Positions 1 to 11,102 of a DNA stretch of 64,000 nucleotides are shown piece after piece. Positions within the stretch are counted from its first letter, which is position 1. Each line of letters starts with the position of its first letter. The translations under genes and the position numbers were made by a program. Below the pieces are notes generated by a model. The model did not search any database. It was not told the DNA's origin and worked only from the letters and a program-made list of their open reading frames with translations. Where the stretch lies: the NCBI GenBank assembly GCA_003212395.1, contig QCPU01000004.1, forward strand, positions 35,510 to 99,509. Reading direction: 5' to 3'. The stretch is from Prochlorococcus sp. AG-442-B03. Its GTDB lineage: Bacteria; Cyanobacteriota; Cyanobacteriia; PCC-6307; Cyanobiaceae.

Positions 1-636
1 AAAAAAGTTGATTCTCAGGATATTAGGATTTCGGGTAGTGAATTATTTTCGCAGAATGATGTGGTAAAAAATTCATCTTTAAATTTTCCGATCCGATTAA
101 TTTTTATTGAAACTAATCTGTTAGAAAAAGAGTTAAGACAAAATTTATCTCTCAAGAATGTTTCGGTAAACAGAGAATTATTTCCTTTTGGTTTGAAAGT
201 TTATATTAATTCAAGAATTCCAATAGCTTACGGTGAAAGATTATTAAACGACGAAAAAATATTAGGCTTCATTGATAAAGATGGTTTTTTTATAAATAAT
301 CAAAATGTGGATGAAATAAATTTGAATAAATTAACCATACAAGTTTTTGGATGGAAAGAAAAATTTAAAAAAATATTATCTGAAATTTTTATCGCTATAG
401 AAAATTATGAATTAGAGATAGTTAAAATAACTTTTTCATCCGATGGGTTTCTAACAATTGAGGAAAAAGATTTAAAAACAATATTCTTGGGATTAAAGCC
501 AAATTTAATCAAATCTCAATTACAAATAATCAATAATCTAAAAAATGAATTTAAGAAAAATAGCTTTTCAAAAAAATTAGATAATATTGATCTTACTAAT
601 CCAGATAAACCAAAAATAAAAGTGTTCAAACCCTAA
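1..636 (+). CDS. ftsQ: Cell division protein FtsQ (5' end outside window)
   Basis: The reading frame is open from base 1, so this is the C-terminal part of a gene that begins upstream; the GTG at 61 is an internal codon. FtsQ is the bitopic divisome protein that links FtsB/FtsL to the cytokinetic ring; what remains here would be part of its extracytoplasmic POTRA and beta domain. The visible pattern (ISGSELFSQND, then a stretch ending in RIPIAYGE) fits the POTRA-to-beta region, and the gene sits directly upstream of ftsZ as in most cyanobacteria. The tail is lysine-rich. The sequence is poorly conserved, so the call leans on synteny. Confidence 0.75.
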   Translation, partial: KKVDSQDIRISGSELFSQNDVVKNSSLNFPIRLIFIETNLLEKELRQNLSLKNVSVNRELFPFGLKVYINSRIPIAYGERLLNDEKILGFIDKDGFFINNQNVDEINLNKLTIQVFGWKEKFKKILSEIFIAIENYELEIVKITFSSDGFLTIEEKDLKTIFLGLKPNLIKSQLQIINNLKNEFKKNSFSKKLDNIDLTNPDKPKIKVFKP

Positions 637-787
637 TATTTGAAAAAGGATTTTGAATAATTTTTTTTAATTATTGTAGTGTTGATATGGGTTTTGCATT
701 CAAAACAAAATATTTAATAAATAAATATTTTTAGGATTTTCCTCAACAAATTCCTACAAGTGAGCTCAGTGAGTTCATAATGCACCC

Positions 788-799
788 AATACTAGTATT
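788..799. promoter_or_regulatory. 12-bp perfect palindrome in the ftsZ leader
   Basis: AATACTAGTATT is a perfect palindrome ending 18 bases before the ftsZ start codon. A second shorter palindrome, TGAGCTCA, lies about 20 bases further upstream. They could be an operator or part of a promoter. No regulator can be named from the sequence. Confidence 0.25.
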
Positions 800-816
800 A
801 GATTCCTAATTAAGAG

Positions 817-1932
817 ATGAGCTTCGGTAACAATCCAAACTTTGATCAATCGAGAGAAATCCTTCCAAGCCAAAACGCCAAAATAGAAGTTATTGGCGTA
901 GGAGGTGGCGGCAGTAATGCAGTGAATAGAATGATAAGTAGTGATTTAGAAGGAGTTTCATTTCGAGTCCTCAATACCGACGCACAAGCCTTACTACAGT
1001 CTTCAGCAGAGCGTAGGGTTCAACTTGGTCAAAATCTTACTAGAGGTTTAGGTGCAGGTGGGAATCCAAGTATTGGACAAAAAGCTGCCGAAGAGTCTAA
1101 AGAAGAGCTTCAACAGGCTTTAGATGGTTCTGATCTAGTTTTTATAGCTGCAGGAATGGGTGGAGGAACGGGTACTGGAGCAGCTCCGGTAGTTGCAGAA
1201 GTAGCAAAACAAAGTGGGGCTTTAACAGTAGGTATAGTAACCAAACCATTTTCTTTTGAAGGAAAAAGGAGAATGCGCCAAGCAGAAGAAGGAATCGCAA
1301 GACTAGCTGAAAACGTTGATACTCTTATAGTTATTCCAAATGACCGATTAAAAGACGTGATAGCAGGAGCTCCCCTTCAAGAAGCATTTAGGAATGCTGA
1401 TGATGTTTTAAGGATGGGGGTCAAAGGTATCAGTGACATAATTACTTGTCCAGGATTAGTTAATGTTGATTTTGCAGATGTAAGATCAGTTATGATGGAA
1501 GCGGGCACTGCCCTTCTCGGAATAGGTATTGGTTCAGGGAGATCGAGAGCTTTAGAGGCAGCACAGGCAGCAATGAATAGTCCTTTACTAGAAGCAGCTA
1601 GAATTGATGGAGCTAAAGGCTGTGTTATAAATATCACCGGTGGCAAAGACATGACTTTAGAAGATATGACCTCAGCATCTGAAATTATCTATGATGTTGT
1701 TGATCAAGAAGCAAATATTATTGTTGGTGCAGTGGTTGATGAAGCAATGGAGGGGGAGATACAAGTTACTGTAATTGCTACAGGATTTGAAACAAATCAA
1801 CCGTTAAATCAACAAAGAATAAAAAACAGATTATCAAATCAACCATTATATAATTTTACCGATAATAAAGAATCAGGAGCTAGTATTCCTGAGTTTTTGA
1901 AATTAAGGCAAAATAAAAAAGATATAGGTTAA
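817..1932 (+). CDS. ftsZ: Cell division GTPase FtsZ
   Basis: Tubulin-like GTPase that polymerises into the cytokinetic Z-ring. The GTP-binding signature GGGTGTG is at residues 115-121, the glycine-rich N-terminal nucleotide loop ([10 protein letters not shown]) near residue 27, and the T7 synergy loop NVDFAD at 216-221, which supplies the acidic residues for GTP hydrolysis across the protomer interface. At 371 residues it is within the bacterial range but with a short linker; the C-terminal partner-binding peptide (IPEFLKLR) lies near residues 358-365. It follows ftsQ after a 180-bp leader that contains a palindrome, suggesting its own promoter. Confidence 0.98.
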   Translation: MSFGNNPNFDQSREILPSQNAKIEVIGVGGGGSNAVNRMISSDLEGVSFRVLNTDAQALLQSSAERRVQLGQNLTRGLGAGGNPSIGQKAAEESKEELQQALDGSDLVFIAAGMGGGTGTGAAPVVAEVAKQSGALTVGIVTKPFSFEGKRRMRQAEEGIARLAENVDTLIVIPNDRLKDVIAGAPLQEAFRNADDVLRMGVKGISDIITCPGLVNVDFADVRSVMMEAGTALLGIGIGSGRSRALEAAQAAMNSPLLEAARIDGAKGCVINITGGKDMTLEDMTSASEIIYDVVDQEANIIVGAVVDEAMEGEIQVTVIATGFETNQPLNQQRIKNRLSNQPLYNFTDNKESGASIPEFLKLRQNKKDIG

Positions 1933-1947
1933 AAGGTAAAATAGAGT

Positions 1948-2041
1948 GACTCGGTTATCTCGCCTGCCTCAAGCATCCCTTGTGGCTGCTACCTTCCGGT
2001 CCTGACCAGGTTTAGGCGTTAAAACCGCGAAAGGCCGAGTC
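1948..2041 (-). ncRNA. ffs: Signal recognition particle RNA (4.5S type)
   Basis: Read on the minus strand, this holds the conserved SRP helix 8 core: CCTGGTCAGGACCGG followed by AAGGTAGCAGCC, the asymmetric and symmetric loops that bind Ffh. The ends pair with each other (GACTCGG at the 5' end, CCGAGTC at the 3' end), closing a roughly 94-nt hairpin of the small bacterial type without an Alu domain. It lies opposite in direction to both neighbours, ftsZ and panB. Exact ends are inferred from the closing helix. Confidence 0.93.
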
Positions 2042-2088
2042 AAAGACATATTAGCAATTCTTGATTCAAAAAGATACATAAATTTATT

Positions 2089-2862
2089 ATGTTACCTTCA
2101 GACCTAATTAACTATAAAAAAAAATCTCAAAAAATCATTGCACTAACTGCATGGGACTCCATATCAGGATCCATTGCAGAACAAGCCAATGTTGATCTAG
2201 TCCTCGTAGGAGATTCATTAGCAATGGTCTGCTTAGGACACAAATCTACATTGCCATTAACTTTAGAAAACATAATTTATCATACCAATGCTGTTTCAAG
2301 AGGATTTAAAAAGAAAATGGAGGAACAACCTTTGGTCGTTTCAGATATGCCTTTTCTAACTTACCAATGTGGAGAGGATAAAGCTGTTGAGTATGCAGGG
2401 AAAATCATTCAGAGCACTTATGCAAAAGCTGTAAAGGTAGAAGGAGCTGAACCAGAAATACAAAAAGTTATTTCTAGATTAATCAGAATGGGAATCCCAG
2501 TTATGGGTCATATAGGTCTTACACCACAAAGCTATTTAAATATTGGATTAAAGAAACAAGGAGAAAGCTTGGAAAGCCAAGAAAAAATCAAGAAAGACGC
2601 TTCAATTCTTGAACAATTAGGATGTTTTTCAATAGTTCTTGAACATATTCCTGATTTGCTTGCTAAAGAAATACAAAATTTTTTAACAATTCCCACAATA
2701 GGTATCGGTGCAGGTAATTTTTGCGATGGGCAAGTAAGAGTAACTGCAGATTTGTTAGGACTAAATGATGATCAACCACCATTTTGCCAACCGATTATTG
2801 AAGGAAAGAAATTATTTAAGGATAAATTAAAAGAATGGGTAGACTCAGCAAGACTTAACTAA
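2089..2862 (+). CDS. panB: 3-methyl-2-oxobutanoate hydroxymethyltransferase
   Basis: First committed enzyme of pantothenate (coenzyme A) synthesis, transferring a hydroxymethyl group from methylene-tetrahydrofolate to alpha-ketoisovalerate. The TIM-barrel signature is clear: VGDSLAMV and VSDMPFL carry the two Mg-binding aspartates, KVEGAE the third acidic ligand, and VLEHIP the catalytic glutamate. At 257 residues it is normal length. Its substrate comes from the valine pathway, in which ilvC (downstream in this window) acts. Confidence 0.95.
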   Translation: MLPSDLINYKKKSQKIIALTAWDSISGSIAEQANVDLVLVGDSLAMVCLGHKSTLPLTLENIIYHTNAVSRGFKKKMEEQPLVVSDMPFLTYQCGEDKAVEYAGKIIQSTYAKAVKVEGAEPEIQKVISRLIRMGIPVMGHIGLTPQSYLNIGLKKQGESLESQEKIKKDASILEQLGCFSIVLEHIPDLLAKEIQNFLTIPTIGIGAGNFCDGQVRVTADLLGLNDDQPPFCQPIIEGKKLFKDKLKEWVDSARLN

Positions 2863-2990
2863 CCATATATATATTTTGTCATAACTTGGATTGATAATAA
2901 TTATTTAAAAAAATACTTTCAAATTCTCTTATCCCATTATCAAGACATTGAAAAAATTAAAAAAGCAAAACTATAGAACTTCTTTTATCG

Positions 2991-3488
2991 TTGGTTGGCA
3001 TAAATTATTTTCAGGTTTTGCAGCTAGAAGATCATCGAAAGTTTCTGCTAGAAAATTTTTATTTTAATGACTTAAATAAATTTAATCTAGAAAAAATACA
3101 ATTAAAAAAAACATCAAAATTAAACCAATATCTATATGAAAGCAAAGGCTTCAACATTTTAAGATGGCACTTTAAACCTGAAGTAATTTTTTTAGTAATT
3201 TATGGAGAAAAAAATATTTCTGTAGAAACCAATGAAAATCTAATAAAGGGTCTAGGTTTGTTTTCAGATATAATTAAAATCAGAATTAACTTTGTTATTC
3301 TTAATAATCCAGAAAATTCATTTACAGCTCAAAGATCTATTACATTAGGATTTAAAAAAAAACCGACTTTCCTAAGATTCATACCTAATAAAATTCTTAA
3401 AGAATTGCTATCTCAAGCTTTAGATCTTATTGCAAAAAGAGTTGACAAAAAACTTTTGTTAAAGCTTTCAGTTCTAACACAAAATTGA
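2991..3488 (+). CDS. DUF1997 family protein
   Basis: Function unknown. The layout matches the DUF1997 family found in cyanobacteria and plastid-bearing eukaryotes: an N-terminal segment, a central beta-rich region (LRWHFKPEVIFLV), and a conserved C-terminal stretch in which a proline and 'RFIPNKIL' precede a helical 'DLIAKRVDKKLLLKL' end. The start is a TTG; the frame stays open back to 2961 without an ATG, so a non-ATG start is required. There are no membrane segments. Family assignment is by pattern recall, so moderate. Confidence 0.6.
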   Translation: MVGINYFQVLQLEDHRKFLLENFYFNDLNKFNLEKIQLKKTSKLNQYLYESKGFNILRWHFKPEVIFLVIYGEKNISVETNENLIKGLGLFSDIIKIRINFVILNNPENSFTAQRSITLGFKKKPTFLRFIPNKILKELLSQALDLIAKRVDKKLLLKLSVLTQN

Positions 3489-3503
3489 AAAATTTGTAGG
3501 ATT

Positions 3504-3525
3504 AATTGCTATTAAATCAGCAATT
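3504..3525. other. Inverted repeat after the DUF1997 gene
   Basis: AATTGCT and AGCAATT form a perfect 7-bp stem around an 8-base loop, 16 bases past the stop codon of the DUF1997 gene. No T-run follows, so it is not a standard intrinsic terminator; it could protect an mRNA 3' end. Confidence 0.3.
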
Positions 3526-3650
3526 CTCTAATTTCTTGTCTTAATAGTTGTTATGGAGGCTTTCGAAGTGAATATTCCACTTTCACAAAAAAGACTGAAT
3601 AAAAGTATGTCAATGGAAATTTTTTAATTAAAAAAATGATATAAATTATC

Positions 3651-4874
3651 TTAATTAATTTCATCCCACCACTTAAACATAGAAACAAGAACTTGATTAC
3701 TTAGTTCCATTCCCTTAGGATCACTTAAAAAGAACCTATTCCCCTTTCTTACTAATAATCCACTTTCAAGAAATCTTTCCCATTCTTCAAGCAATTTACA
3801 AAAGTTGCTTTCGAATTTTTTGTTTTCCCAGTTTTGTTCTTTAAACACTTCTTTGATATCTACACCCTCTTTGAGTCTTAATCCCAACATTATTTTCTCA
3901 TCAAGTTCTTTGTAGACAAACTCCTTATTAGTTAGGGATGAATCCAAATTAAGTTCGTATTGTCTAATTACCCATTCTTTATATTCTTTACTAACTCTTG
4001 GTCTAGTTAACTTTTCCCCCCAAGGAGAACTAGTGGAACCTTGACCAAAACTCCACCAGCCTAAACCACTCCAATAAACTCTATTGTGTCTTGATTGATG
4101 TCTTGGGAGGCAATAGTTTGAGATTTCATATCTTGAATAGCCTGAGTTTTTTAAGATTAAGTGAGTTGATTCACTATTTCTAAAGGCTTCTTCATCACAT
4201 GGGAGTTTTAGTTTTCCTAAATTAACTAATTTTTTAAAAACCGTGCCATTTTCAATATTTAAATCGTAAATAGATATATGCGGTGGTGAAAATGTTATTG
4301 TTTTTTTTAAGTCATCTTGCCATTCTTTAAATCCACTAAGTGGCAAGTTTTGAATTAAATCTAAACTCCAGCTTGTTATTAAGCCAGAATCATATACTTT
4401 CTTCAACCATAAACAAGATTTTTCTGCATCTTCACTCAAATGACGTCTTCCCGACTTTTGAAGTATCTGATTATTAAAACTTTGCACTCCGAGACTAAAT
4501 CTATTTATCCCCGCATTTATAAATCCATAAAGATCATCTTGAGTAAAACTAGCTGGATCTACCTCCAAAGTGATTTCAGCACCATAGTCAATTCCAAAAT
4601 TTTCTTTAAAAAGATTAATTAATTCTTTGATTTGGGTAGGGTCTAAAATTGATGGTGTACCACCTCCTACATAAATTGTGGATAAAGATGATTTATGCTT
4701 AATTGACAATATTTCTTTATATAAAAATTGCAAATAATCTTGAACAGTTTTGCTCCCATAACCTTGTAAAGTTTCAACTTTATTTCCTAATGGAATAACT
4801 GCAAAATCACAATAAAAACACCTTCTGTGGCAAAAAGGAATGTGCACATAAGCACTTTTTGGAAACTTATTCAT
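3651..4874 (-). CDS. hemW: Radical SAM heme chaperone HemW
   Basis: Member of the HemN-like radical SAM family, which in many bacteria acts as a heme chaperone rather than as coproporphyrinogen oxidase. The 4Fe-4S cluster motif CHRRCFYC (CxxxCxxC) sits near the N-terminus after YVHIPF, followed by VGGGTPS and LEVDP typical of the SAM barrel; the C-terminal HemN domain includes KLKEGVD-like text (LRLKEGVD). The 407-residue length fits HemW. It is transcribed divergently from the PIN-TRAM gene across a 98-bp gap. The HemW reading is preferred because HemN has extra N-terminal sequence. Confidence 0.88.
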   Translation of the reverse strand: MNKFPKSAYVHIPFCHRRCFYCDFAVIPLGNKVETLQGYGSKTVQDYLQFLYKEILSIKHKSSLSTIYVGGGTPSILDPTQIKELINLFKENFGIDYGAEITLEVDPASFTQDDLYGFINAGINRFSLGVQSFNNQILQKSGRRHLSEDAEKSCLWLKKVYDSGLITSWSLDLIQNLPLSGFKEWQDDLKKTITFSPPHISIYDLNIENGTVFKKLVNLGKLKLPCDEEAFRNSESTHLILKNSGYSRYEISNYCLPRHQSRHNRVYWSGLGWWSFGQGSTSSPWGEKLTRPRVSKEYKEWVIRQYELNLDSSLTNKEFVYKELDEKIMLGLRLKEGVDIKEVFKEQNWENKKFESNFCKLLEEWERFLESGLLVRKGNRFFLSDPKGMELSNQVLVSMFKWWDEIN

Positions 4875-4972
4875 AATCTAAATTCATTTTTAAATTCCAA
4901 AAAAAAGTATTAAAGATCGGAAAAAATAAAATCCTTATTTACTCAATTAATAAATCCTAGTAGATTATAGAT

Positions 4973-6082
4973 ATGACAGATATCTTAGTATTAATTTTAT
5001 TTGTTTTATCTGGGGCTGCTTCAGGATGGCTTGGTGTTGATTTATTGCCAGTAGACATACTTAAACAAGTATCTAATGTAGAAGGTTTTAGAATTGTTTT
5101 GGCAATAATAGGTTTTTTTGTAGGATTAGCAGCTGGTTTTGTATTCCTTCAACTTAGAAAGACGTTTCTTGATCAAATAAGAACAATGCCGACGGACTTA
5201 CTAATAAGTAGGTCCGTTGGATTAATTTTAGGATTACTTGTTGCGAATCTTCTACTTGCTCCAATACTATTAATTCCCTTCCCTAGAGAGGTTTTTTTCG
5301 CAAAACCCTTAGCAGCGATATTAAGCAACATTTTCTTTGGTGTGCTTGGTTATAAGTTAGCAGATACCCATGGAAGGACATTATTGAGATTATTCAATCC
5401 AAATAATACTGATACATATCTAGTCAATGAAGGAATACTACCTGCTGCAAGTCCAAAAATTCTAGATACCAGCGTAATTATTGACGGAAGAATTAATGGA
5501 CTATTAAGTTGCGGCTTACTGGAAGGACAATTAATTATTGCTGAAAGTGTAATTGACGAATTACAAACCTTAGCTGACTCAAGCAGTAATGAAAAAAGGG
5601 CGAAAGGTAGAAGAGGTCTCAAGTTATTAAAAGAATTAAGAGATTTATATGGGAGAAGACTGGTTATAAATCCAACAAAGTATGAAGGTAATGGGGTAGA
5701 TGAAAAACTCTTGAAAATTACTGAGGATATGACGGGAACTTTAATTACGGCTGATTATAATCTTTCTCAGATTGCTGAAGTCAAAGAATTAAATGTTATG
5801 AATTTAAGTGATTTGGTTATTGCTTTAAGGCCAGAAGTACAACCAGGAGAATCACTTAATATAAAAATCGTTAGAGAAGGTAAAGAAAAAATGCAAGGCA
5901 TTGGATATTTAGATGATGGCACAATGGTTGTTATTGATGAGGCAAAGAATTTTGTGGGAAGCAGATTAGATATTGTTATCACAGGGGCATTACAAACTCC
6001 TACTGGAAGAATGGTCTTTGGAAAACTAATAAATAATCCTGAGTCAAACAAATCTTTTAAATCACCAGCGACACAGGGCTAA
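4973..6082 (+). CDS. PIN/TRAM domain integral membrane protein (YacL family)
   Basis: The first ~130 residues contain about four hydrophobic membrane spans. From residue ~164 a PIN nuclease fold starts with ILDTSVIIDGRI (first catalytic Asp), continues through ESVIDELQ, and has the late acidic pair in LITADYNL. The last ~70 residues look like a TRAM RNA-binding domain (GIGYLDDGTMVVID). This is the YacL-type arrangement common in Gram-positives and cyanobacteria; the RNA substrate is unknown. The clpR-clpP pair begins 40 bp downstream on the same strand, so they may share a transcript. Confidence 0.85.
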   Translation: MTDILVLILFVLSGAASGWLGVDLLPVDILKQVSNVEGFRIVLAIIGFFVGLAAGFVFLQLRKTFLDQIRTMPTDLLISRSVGLILGLLVANLLLAPILLIPFPREVFFAKPLAAILSNIFFGVLGYKLADTHGRTLLRLFNPNNTDTYLVNEGILPAASPKILDTSVIIDGRINGLLSCGLLEGQLIIAESVIDELQTLADSSSNEKRAKGRRGLKLLKELRDLYGRRLVINPTKYEGNGVDEKLLKITEDMTGTLITADYNLSQIAEVKELNVMNLSDLVIALRPEVQPGESLNIKIVREGKEKMQGIGYLDDGTMVVIDEAKNFVGSRLDIVITGALQTPTGRMVFGKLINNPESNKSFKSPATQG

Positions 6083-6122
6083 ATCTAGCTAGAATCAGTT
6101 CAATGTTAATTACGTGATACAA

Positions 6123-6785
6123 ATGACTGTATCTGCTCCTTATTACGGTGAAAACACCGTTATGAGGACCCCACCCCCTGATCTTCCCTCTCTTTTACTG
6201 AAAGAGCGAATTGTTTACCTTGGTTTACCATTATTTTCAGATGATGATGCGAAAAGACAACTAGGAATGGATGTTACTGAGCTAATTATTGCTCAACTTC
6301 TTTATCTAGAGTTTGAGGATCCAGAAAAACCAATCTATTTCTATATCAACTCAACAGGGACAAGTTGGTACACTGGTGATGCAGTTGGTTTTGAAACAGA
6401 AGCTTTCGCTATCTGCGATACAATAAGCTACATTAAGCCTCCAGTTCACACAATATGTATCGGACAAGCAATGGGGACTGCTGCAGTTATCCTTTCATCT
6501 GGTACGAAGGGCCAAAGAGCCGCTCTTCCCCATGCCTCTATTGTTTTACATCAACCTATTAGCGGAGCAAGAGGCCAAGCAACCGATATACAAATAAGAG
6601 CTGAGGAAGTTTTGAAAAATAAAAAATCAATGCTTGAGATCCTATCTCGTAATACTGGGAAGACTATCGAAGAACTCTCAAAAGACTCCGACAGGATGAG
6701 TTATCTGAACCCCCAAGAAGCCCTAGATTATGGAGTTATCGATAGAATACTAACAAGTCAAAAAGATTTACCAAATAAAATTTAA
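6123..6785 (+). CDS. clpR: ClpR, catalytically inactive ClpP-like subunit
   Basis: Serine-protease fold subunit of the cyanobacterial ClpP3/R core, where it co-assembles with an active ClpP. Aligned by eye with the neighbouring ClpP, the catalytic Ser of 'AASMGA' is replaced by Gly (QAMGTAA), and the catalytic Asp of 'TDRDYF' by Met (SDRMSY), while the His of LHQP remains. That is the expected loss of the triad in ClpR. An ATG at 6123 is chosen; a GTG nine bases upstream (6114) is an alternative. The active partner starts 24 bp downstream, a two-gene unit. Confidence 0.92.
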   Translation: MTVSAPYYGENTVMRTPPPDLPSLLLKERIVYLGLPLFSDDDAKRQLGMDVTELIIAQLLYLEFEDPEKPIYFYINSTGTSWYTGDAVGFETEAFAICDTISYIKPPVHTICIGQAMGTAAVILSSGTKGQRAALPHASIVLHQPISGARGQATDIQIRAEEVLKNKKSMLEILSRNTGKTIEELSKDSDRMSYLNPQEALDYGVIDRILTSQKDLPNKI

Positions 6786-6809
6786 CCTTCACAAAACTAT
6801 TTTAAAATC

Positions 6810-7421
6810 ATGCCAATAGGAACTCCAAGCGTGCCTTATAGACTTCCCGGAAGTCAATACGAAAGATGGGTTGACATATATACAAGACTAGGAGTCGAAA
6901 GAATTCTTTTTCTTGGACAAGAAGTGAATGATGGTATTGCTAATAGCCTTGTAGCACAAATGCTTTATCTAGATTCTGATGACAATTCCAAACCTATCTA
7001 TCTATATATAAATAGCCCAGGAGGATCAGTTACTGCTGGCTTGGCTATATATGACACTATCAAATACGTAAAAAGTGATGTAGTAACAATATGCGTAGGC
7101 CTCGCAGCCTCAATGGGGGCATTTTTATTGGCCGCTGGCACAAAAGGTAAAAGAGTTGCTTTACCTCATAGCAGAATAATGATTCATCAACCCCTAGGAG
7201 GGACATCTCAACGCCAAGCAAGTGATATTGAAATTGAAGCTAAGGAAATTTTAAGAATTAAAGACATGCTAAATCTCTCTATGGCAGATATGACGGGTCA
7301 ATCATTTGAGAAAATTGAAAAGGATACTGATAGAGATTACTTTCTAAGTGCGGAAGAAGCAAAAAACTATGGCCTAATTGATAGAGTAATCACTCATCCA
7401 AGCGAAGCTAATCAGTCTTAA
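6810..7421 (+). CDS. clpP: ATP-dependent Clp protease proteolytic subunit
   Basis: Active ClpP with an intact triad: Ser in AASMGAF, His in MIHQPLGG, Asp in [11 protein letters not shown]. It is 203 residues, normal length. Paired with the inactive clpR just upstream, it corresponds to the ClpP3 subunit of the essential cyanobacterial ClpP3/R protease, which works with a ClpC chaperone encoded elsewhere. The short 24-bp spacing suggests a fixed stoichiometry from one mRNA. An A/T-only run follows the stop codon. Confidence 0.95.
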   Translation: MPIGTPSVPYRLPGSQYERWVDIYTRLGVERILFLGQEVNDGIANSLVAQMLYLDSDDNSKPIYLYINSPGGSVTAGLAIYDTIKYVKSDVVTICVGLAASMGAFLLAAGTKGKRVALPHSRIMIHQPLGGTSQRQASDIEIEAKEILRIKDMLNLSMADMTGQSFEKIEKDTDRDYFLSAEEAKNYGLIDRVITHPSEANQS

Positions 7422-7506
7422 ATTTTCCATATATATATATTTTAATTTTAATTTTTAAATTAATAATTTTTTGGTTTATTTACACCTTTACTGTCTAAAA
7501 TATTAA

Positions 7507-9536
<2,030 letters not shown>

Positions 9537-9581
9537 CAGTAAATTAATTTTAAAAATATTAATATAAATAATAAAGACTTT

Positions 9582-9827
9582 ATGCAAGAAAAAAGCTCTC
9601 CATTGGAAAATCAAAATGATGATTTTACTAATACATCATCAACCGATAATGAATACTCAAAATGGGTAGACAATCAGGGTGATGAAGTAAAGAATGTTTT
9701 TGGATTTAATAGCAGTGCTGAGCTTGTGAATGGTAGAGCAGCAATGATCGGATTCTTAATGCTCATATTAACTGAGTTAGTTTTTAGCGGCAGACCCGTG
9801 ACGTCTTCAATTTTTGGTATTAATTAA
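9582..9827 (+). CDS. hli: High-light-inducible protein (Hli)
   Basis: Single-helix chlorophyll-binding stress protein of the LHC superfamily that protects photosystems and chlorophyll-synthesis complexes. The diagnostic motif ELVNGRAAMIGF lies near residues 48-59 and runs straight into the membrane helix. The ~45 residues before it are polar and low-complexity, making this one of the longer Hli forms (81 residues). It lies 45 bp after cobD and directly before a tiny membrane protein gene. Confidence 0.95.
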   Translation: MQEKSSPLENQNDDFTNTSSTDNEYSKWVDNQGDEVKNVFGFNSSAELVNGRAAMIGFLMLILTELVFSGRPVTSSIFGIN

Positions 9828-9828
9828 A

Positions 9829-10041
9829 ATGGAAGCAAAAAAATCTAATCCAATAAAAGTATTCTTATACATATCTGTATGGGTAATAATTTGGGGAACA
9901 TTAGGTTCTTTTATCGATTATCCTCTATATAAAAATAAAATTTATTTAGTAGGAAGCATATATCAGTATCTTACTTTCACGGTAACAGCTATGATTTCTA
10001 TCATATGCGCAAAGTTTTTATATAAGAAAATTGATTTATAA
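9829..10041 (+). CDS. Small two-span membrane protein, unknown
   Basis: Not recognised. From the ATG at 9829 it encodes 70 residues with two hydrophobic segments (about residues 10-28 and 42-62) separated by a short polar loop containing FIDYPLY. It starts one base after the hli stop codon, so it is probably co-expressed with that gene. A TTG at 9814, inside hli, is an alternative start. Tail-to-tail overlap of 6 bases with the next gene on the other strand. Confidence 0.6.
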   Translation: MEAKKSNPIKVFLYISVWVIIWGTLGSFIDYPLYKNKIYLVGSIYQYLTFTVTAMISIICAKFLYKKIDL

Positions 10042-10293
10042 AAACTTGTACCTAAATTTCTTAACAATTTTTGCTGGTTCATTGCTTTCATTGGACTCGT
10101 AAAGTATCCACTGATGTGTTTCTGTATCATGATCACAACCATAATTACCAGATAAGTTATCGTAATTTGATAGTGTTGAGTGACAATACTGATCTGCCTC
10201 AAAAGCAGAGTCATAACCTGTTATAAAATATATTAAAAATAGAACAGTTACAAAGAAAAAAAATACTTGAGAAATTAAATTAACTATCTTCAT
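10036..10293 (-). CDS. Small signal-anchored protein, unknown
   Basis: Not recognised. 85 residues: a hydrophobic N-terminal segment (about 5-24, phenylalanine-rich) followed by a polar extracytoplasmic part with two cysteines (YCHS and YGCDHD) that could form a disulphide. It ends in a basic tail. Convergent with the preceding small gene. Probably an exported or membrane-anchored protein. Confidence 0.6.
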   Translation of the reverse strand: MKIVNLISQVFFFFVTVLFLIYFITGYDSAFEADQYCHSTLSNYDNLSGNYGCDHDTETHQWILYESNESNEPAKIVKKFRYKFL

Positions 10294-10353
10294 GGGTTAT
10301 TCTAAAATTTAAATATATCATCTAATAAAATTTTTCGATCTAACACAATAGAG

Positions 10354-10599
10354 CTAACGACCAACATTAAAAACAAAGTCATGGAATTCTTGATTATTCA
10401 AATACAAAACCACTAAAAGTATTAAAATTAAGTTCAAGCCTAGTACTATTGAACCAAAGATATTAATTTGTTTCTTACCTGGCAAAGTATAAGTAAATTT
10501 CTTGCCTTTAAGAAAAGCAGCTAATCCTTTTTTTTCTTTTTTTGAATCTTTGATTTCAGCATCGTTCTTAACTTCATTATCAGAGAAACCTTTTACCAT
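10354..10599 (-). CDS. Small membrane protein, unknown
   Basis: Not recognised. 81 residues: the first ~45 are highly charged and lysine-rich, then one hydrophobic span (about 46-67, IFGSIVLGLNLILILLVVLY) and a short tail. The layout suggests a cytosolic basic domain tethered to a membrane. Same strand as its neighbours on both sides. Confidence 0.55.
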   Translation of the reverse strand: MVKGFSDNEVKNDAEIKDSKKEKKGLAAFLKGKKFTYTLPGKKQINIFGSIVLGLNLILILLVVLYLNNQEFHDFVFNVGR

Positions 10600-10653
10600 T
10601 AGAAATTAAATAACAAATTTATAATATTCCAAAAAAATAAATTATTTTAATAA

Positions 10654-10965
10654 TTAACAATTTTTAATCACGTAGGGGATCATCAATGAGATTCTCTTAT
10701 TTAAAGATTTTTTTAAATAATAAGCTTCAATAATTTCCGACTGCAACCCCAATAAACTAGATTGACATTTGAATCTATTTTGATCAAACACTACTAATTG
10801 AAGTTTTTCTATTTCAGAAACCAACTCTTTACAAACTTGGGCTTGAGAATCTTTAATACAAAAACTTGCTTCTTTTAAAATCTTGGATTTTGTTGATATT
10901 GTTTCTGCGATAACAAAATTAGATAACAATAAAAATTTTAGTAATAAAAAAGTTAAATATTTCAT
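10654..10965 (-). CDS. Small secreted protein with four cysteines, unknown
   Basis: Not recognised. 103 residues beginning with a good signal peptide (hydrophobic 3-18, then a small-residue cleavage region ending near VIAET). The mature part is helical with four cysteines (SFCIKD, QVCKEL, KCQSS and a C-terminal NC), suggesting two disulphides in the periplasm or thylakoid lumen. Confidence 0.6.
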   Translation of the reverse strand: MKYLTFLLLKFLLLSNFVIAETISTKSKILKEASFCIKDSQAQVCKELVSEIEKLQLVVFDQNRFKCQSSLLGLQSEIIEAYYLKKSLNKRISLMIPYVIKNC

Positions 10966-11042
10966 TACTTCTTAAGACTTCAAAATTTGAGATACCTTAT
11001 TAAAAGTTTTGGTCATTTAGCTATTTTCATTTTATTGAAATT

Positions 11043-11069
11043 AAAAAAAAAGATGCTCTAAAAGAGCAC
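11043..11069 (-). terminator. Intrinsic terminator of the HU gene
   Basis: On the minus strand a 6-bp stem (TGCTCT / AGAGCA) with a three-base loop is followed by a run of eight or nine T. It begins 34 bases after the HU stop codon. Confidence 0.8.
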
Positions 11070-11102
11070 CTTGGCATTAATAGAAGAAATAGATTAAAAA
11101 GA

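Noticed and set aside
1377..1652. Long minus-strand open frame inside ftsZ
   Set aside because: Lies wholly within a strongly conserved gene in the opposite direction; the frame is open because of codon composition.
3553..3627. 24-codon frame (MEAFEV...) after the DUF1997 gene
   Set aside because: Too short, no distinctive features, and part of it forms a small hairpin; not enough support.
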